Source of the DNA: Stictocephala bisonia
Lineage: Eukaryota > Arthropoda > Insecta > Hemiptera > Membracidae
Direction: 5' to 3'
Assembly: GCA_035578905.1 (NCBI GenBank)
Contig: JAQJVL010000127.1
Coordinates: 930,001-994,000, forward strand
DNA length: 64,000 nucleotides
In this document: piece after piece, positions 61,058-64,000 of the stretch
Layout: each line of letters begins with the position of its first letter
Numbering within the stretch: position 1 is the stretch's first letter
Notes under the pieces: generated by a model
Seen by the model: the letters and a program-made list of their open reading frames with translations, nothing else
Databases searched by the model: none
What the model was told of the DNA's origin: nothing
Translations under genes and position numbers: made by a program

Positions 61058-61830
61058 CTTTCTCCAAGTGTTATCTATATATCAAGATATATGTTGATGA
61101 CCAGTCCTTTGTATATCCCTCTATTCCTACAAACAGTACTTATTCAGGCCTTCTAGACTGTGTGCTGGGGGAGTACCATGTTGCAAAAATACAACACAGA
61201 ATATAATGTGTCAGCCTTGCCCAGCCCTCTATTTACCCTTACAAGGCAACCTGGCTAATTACACTAACATTTACTTGTGGTAAAAGGGTTGGTGGACTGA
61301 CAGTATATTTGTTAGTTGTATATGAGGGGTAATTATTTGTACCACGACATCCTTAAAGCCACAGTAAATGGCGTGCCTGCGTAATATGATTAGCTTAGCA
61401 GTCATTGTCCATTAATAGGCAAACTCACTGACAGTTGGAGGGGAGCTGTGGTGGGAGAAGTTCTCCGTCTCTCTCACACGTGCCATTCAGTTTGGGTTTA
61501 TGTATACGTCTTAAGCTGTCACACATTGGTCCCTCTTCTATAGCAGATTGCTGTCCAAATCCTCATTCCAACGGAATATGGATATAAAACTGCCTAAAAA
61601 TAAAACTGGCTTTGCGTTAAGAGATTCTGATCATACATTGCATGCAAATATAATGTTTTTTTTTTTTTTTCAGATAACTTTTATGATCGTTATTTCATCT
61701 TGTAAGACCAAAATTGGATTACATAAAAACAATTAAAAGTATCTGAGCAGTGATAGAAAACCACAGATACTGGACTTAACGAAAGTTTAGTTTATTTAAC
61801 ACAAGTTCACGATAAAATTGTGGTTTTTTC
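61058..61830. other. GC-richer unassigned block
   Basis: The part 61100-61570 is less AT-rich than most of the window, without a long open frame, tandem repeat or match to the other repeat families seen here. It could hold an untranslated region or an unrecognised repeat. Confidence 0.35.
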
Positions 61831-61834
61831 ATTA

Positions 61835-62145
61835 GCATAATACGTGTTGGTAATAATAAAGTACAAGTAAACGTCACACAACACAAATGTATTACAATAT
61901 AGGCACAAAATGCACAAATATATTACAATACAAGTACAATATCACAGCAGCCACCATTTTGACATTTCCAGCCAATAGGGTCACGTAGTTGTAGGCCTAT
62001 AAATTGAGTTGTTGAACATCGTTGTGAATCCCTCTGGTCTGAGAAAGGTGAGCGTGACTAACCGAAATCGAGTACCATAATATTTGTGTATTTTGTACTT
62101 GTATGTTTATTTTGTGCTTATATTGTATAAAATTGTGTTTACATG
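61835..62145. repeat. Foldback (MITE-like) element D, copy 2
   Basis: Left arm (about 61877-61937: 'tacaatataggcacaaaatg' and 'cacaaatatattac') and right arm (about 62074-62140: 'tattttgtgcttatattgta') are inverted copies. The core 61938-62073 is GC-richer and shares 'ggtgagcgtg' with the loop of the 20.6-kb copy. Confidence 0.75.
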
Positions 62146-62369
62146 GGATAATAATTGACTATTCGGAGGGTGGACATAGAACTATCTCTTTTTAGGTATT
62201 TAAATTTAGATAACCTGATACTTACCTGACTTTTGAAATTAAATTTTTTTAAAGCAACTTTTATAAGTGTGGTCTATTTAATATTTAGGAACAAATTAAA
62301 TGCATAATTAACACAATTAATGTCTTGCAGTGCTTTTATATATAAACTAAACTTCATTATTCATTATTA

Positions 62370-62795
62370 AGACGCCAATCATCAAGGTATGGGCGAATAT
62401 GAGGGGCGAATGAGTGTAGATGAACGATGTAGTCATTTTTACTAACTAAAGTTGACTGTTCATAAGAAAGAGCTATTTATTATTATCCCAAAACCCAGGG
62501 AACTAATGGACCTACAGATTTACGTGGAATTTGAACCACATAGTTTTGGTTTGATTTTCGTCTAACAGACAAGCCTGACACTCAATGCTCTTCCCTACAC
62601 AACAATTGAACCTTGACTACCACCCTACATGTACACCTTAGACTTCTCTAGTAGCGTCCACGTCGATGGCAACCATCGATCGAACGCTATGTCAGTATTA
62701 AGAGGACCGAGCATTGAATATATTGCCTACAATCTCCTCAACACTTTGTCCTTAAGTAGCTGGGTTACAAGCACTGCGCCACAAGTGCAAACTTT
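62370..62795 (+). repeat. Family A dispersed repeat, copy 12 (near full length)
   Basis: From 'aagacgccaatcatcaaggt' through 'tttacgtggaatttgaacca', 'ctctagtagcgtccacgtcg', 'ggcaaccatcgatcgaacgc' to 'aagtagctgggttacaagca'. Confidence 0.87.
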
Positions 62796-63425
62796 AACTT
62801 CCTTTAGCACAAGTTTTTGTATAGATTACTTCTACTTCTAAAGTGCTAGCTATACGGATAAGTTTTAGAATTTTAAGATAATGGATTGATTCATAGAGAT
62901 GTTTGTATTACTATAATAAACCACGATTAAAAGTTAATCGTTAGTAATTAACTAATAACAGTCGCTAATAATTATTGAAGAATTGTAGTGCGTATAAAAT
63001 CTTACTCATAACATAAATTACTACCAAATAAATAATAAATCATACAAACATGATATCTACGGTTTATTTAACTGTTTATTGCGTTCAAAGGTTTATACAA
63101 AGGAGATTGAAATCACTAGACGGCTCCGTCTTTCAGGGTTTTTAAAATAACGTTTCTTTTTACCATAAGTTACAAACGGTAATGAGACCCGACAATATAG
63201 CTTTGTAATTTCCTGTGGGAATCCCAGTGAAGACACTATTTCCACATTTACACAAACCACGCTGGCTTGAAAAGGTCACAGTGCTCCTGTATTATATGAT
63301 AATATCTACAAGGGTTTTCAATTTATCATTTTGAAAATGTTTAGAGGAAATATACAACTCAAATTAAGTATTGCAATAAAAATATCAAATTCTGTCATCA
63401 CAATATCTTTTAAGGGGGGTTTACA
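62796..63425. other. Spacer, nothing recognised
   Basis: AT-rich, with a GC-richer patch at 63110-63285. No gene or repeat was identified. Confidence 0.4.
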
Positions 63426-63427
63426 CG

Positions 63428-63815
63428 TAACGTATGTGTATGGGTGGGTGGGTTGGTCAATACCACTGTATGTGTATGGGTGGGCGGGTGGGTCAATACC
63501 ACTATATGTGTATGGGTGGGCGGGTGGGTCAATACCACTGTATGTGTATGGGTGGGTGGGAGGGTCAATACCACTGTAATTTTATGGGTGGGTGGGTTGG
63601 TCAATTCCACTATATGTGTATGGGTGGGTGGCTGGGTCAAAATAACTGTGTGTGGATGGGTGGGCGGGTGAGTCAATACCACTGTAAGTGTATGGGTGGG
63701 CGGGTTAGTCAATTCCACTTTATGTGTTTGGGTGGGTGGGTGGGTCAATTCCACTATATGTGTATGGGTGGGCGGGTGGGTCAATACCACTGTATGTGAA
63801 TGGGTGGGGGCGGGT
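63428..63815 (+). repeat. 36-bp G-rich minisatellite, about 11 units
   Basis: Units contain 'gggtgggcgggtgggtcaa' and 'taccactgtatgtgta'. The unit is the same family as 38.5 kb, with 'ccactgtatgtg' in place of 'ccacagtgcgtg'. Most units keep the four-run G motif on the plus strand. Confidence 0.95.
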
Positions 63816-64000
63816 GTGAATTGGGACATAGAAATATCTATATATACTGTAAGGTTTAAATTTTTCTTTGCAATAGTCTTTTTTTATTGCAGTGGTATTG
63901 ACCCACATAAATAAAATCAAATAAACTAACTATAAGTAATTATTGATTCAGTACTTTATCATAAAGGTACTAAAAAACTTAAACATAACCTCAACCTCAT
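63816..64000. other. AT-rich spacer at window end
   Basis: 'gcagtggtattgacccaca' at 63890-63906 is a stray half-unit of the 36-bp family in the opposite orientation. Nothing else was seen. Confidence 0.4.

Noticed and set aside
63410..63829. Open frames of 121-139 codons on both strands
   Set aside because: These are artefacts of the 36-bp minisatellite.

Overview
This window looks like a piece of a large, AT-rich, repeat-filled genome of an invertebrate animal. An arthropod is plausible, because the LINE has a Jockey-type ORF1 of the baculovirus-FP-like kind that is frequent in arthropods, but the sequence does not settle the species. No host protein-coding gene could be recognised. Everything with clear coding capacity is a transposable element, and the rest is minisatellites, short dispersed repeats and AT-rich spacer.

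Layout. 1-9.3 kb: spacer with three minisatellites (unit about 76 bp at 2.1-2.9 kb, about 65 bp at 4.3-4.8 kb, and a C-rich compound array at 6.7-7.0 kb), plus a 260-bp duplicated segment whose second copy ends in a 103-bp alternating purine-pyrimidine tract. 9.3-23.4 kb: tRNA-derived repeats and relics, a near-perfect 218-bp palindrome at 15.07-15.29 kb, and a foldback element at 20.6 kb. 23.4-27.9 kb: a 5'-truncated, frameshifted Jockey-superfamily LINE on the minus strand (ORF1, endonuclease, reverse transcriptase). 32.77-38.53 kb: a structurally complete P-superfamily DNA transposon with long terminal inverted repeats, a 7-bp target duplication and a two-exon transposase of about 854 residues (THAP domain plus RNase H-like core) without disabling changes. 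It sits inside a G-rich 36-bp minisatellite that continues to 39.1 kb. 40.4-48.2 kb: minisatellites of 41, 18, 36 and 16 bp, then another 36-bp array. 51.0-51.6 kb: another 36-bp array. 56.1-57.3 kb: a short, internally deleted DNA transposon with a broken fragment of a Mutator-like transposase. 63.4-63.8 kb: another 36-bp G-rich array.

Two themes run through the window. First, a 36-bp minisatellite family recurs at about seven loci in both orientations, and in most of them each unit carries a perfect four-run G-quadruplex motif with one-base loops. At 43.9 kb this array lies inside a copy of the second theme, a roughly 430-bp dispersed repeat (called family A here) with at least 12 copies in 64 kb and a tRNA-type B box on one strand. 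This suggests that family A may have carried the minisatellite around the genome. The P element landed in one of these arrays. The genes do not form a host pathway; each coding block serves its own element's mobility.
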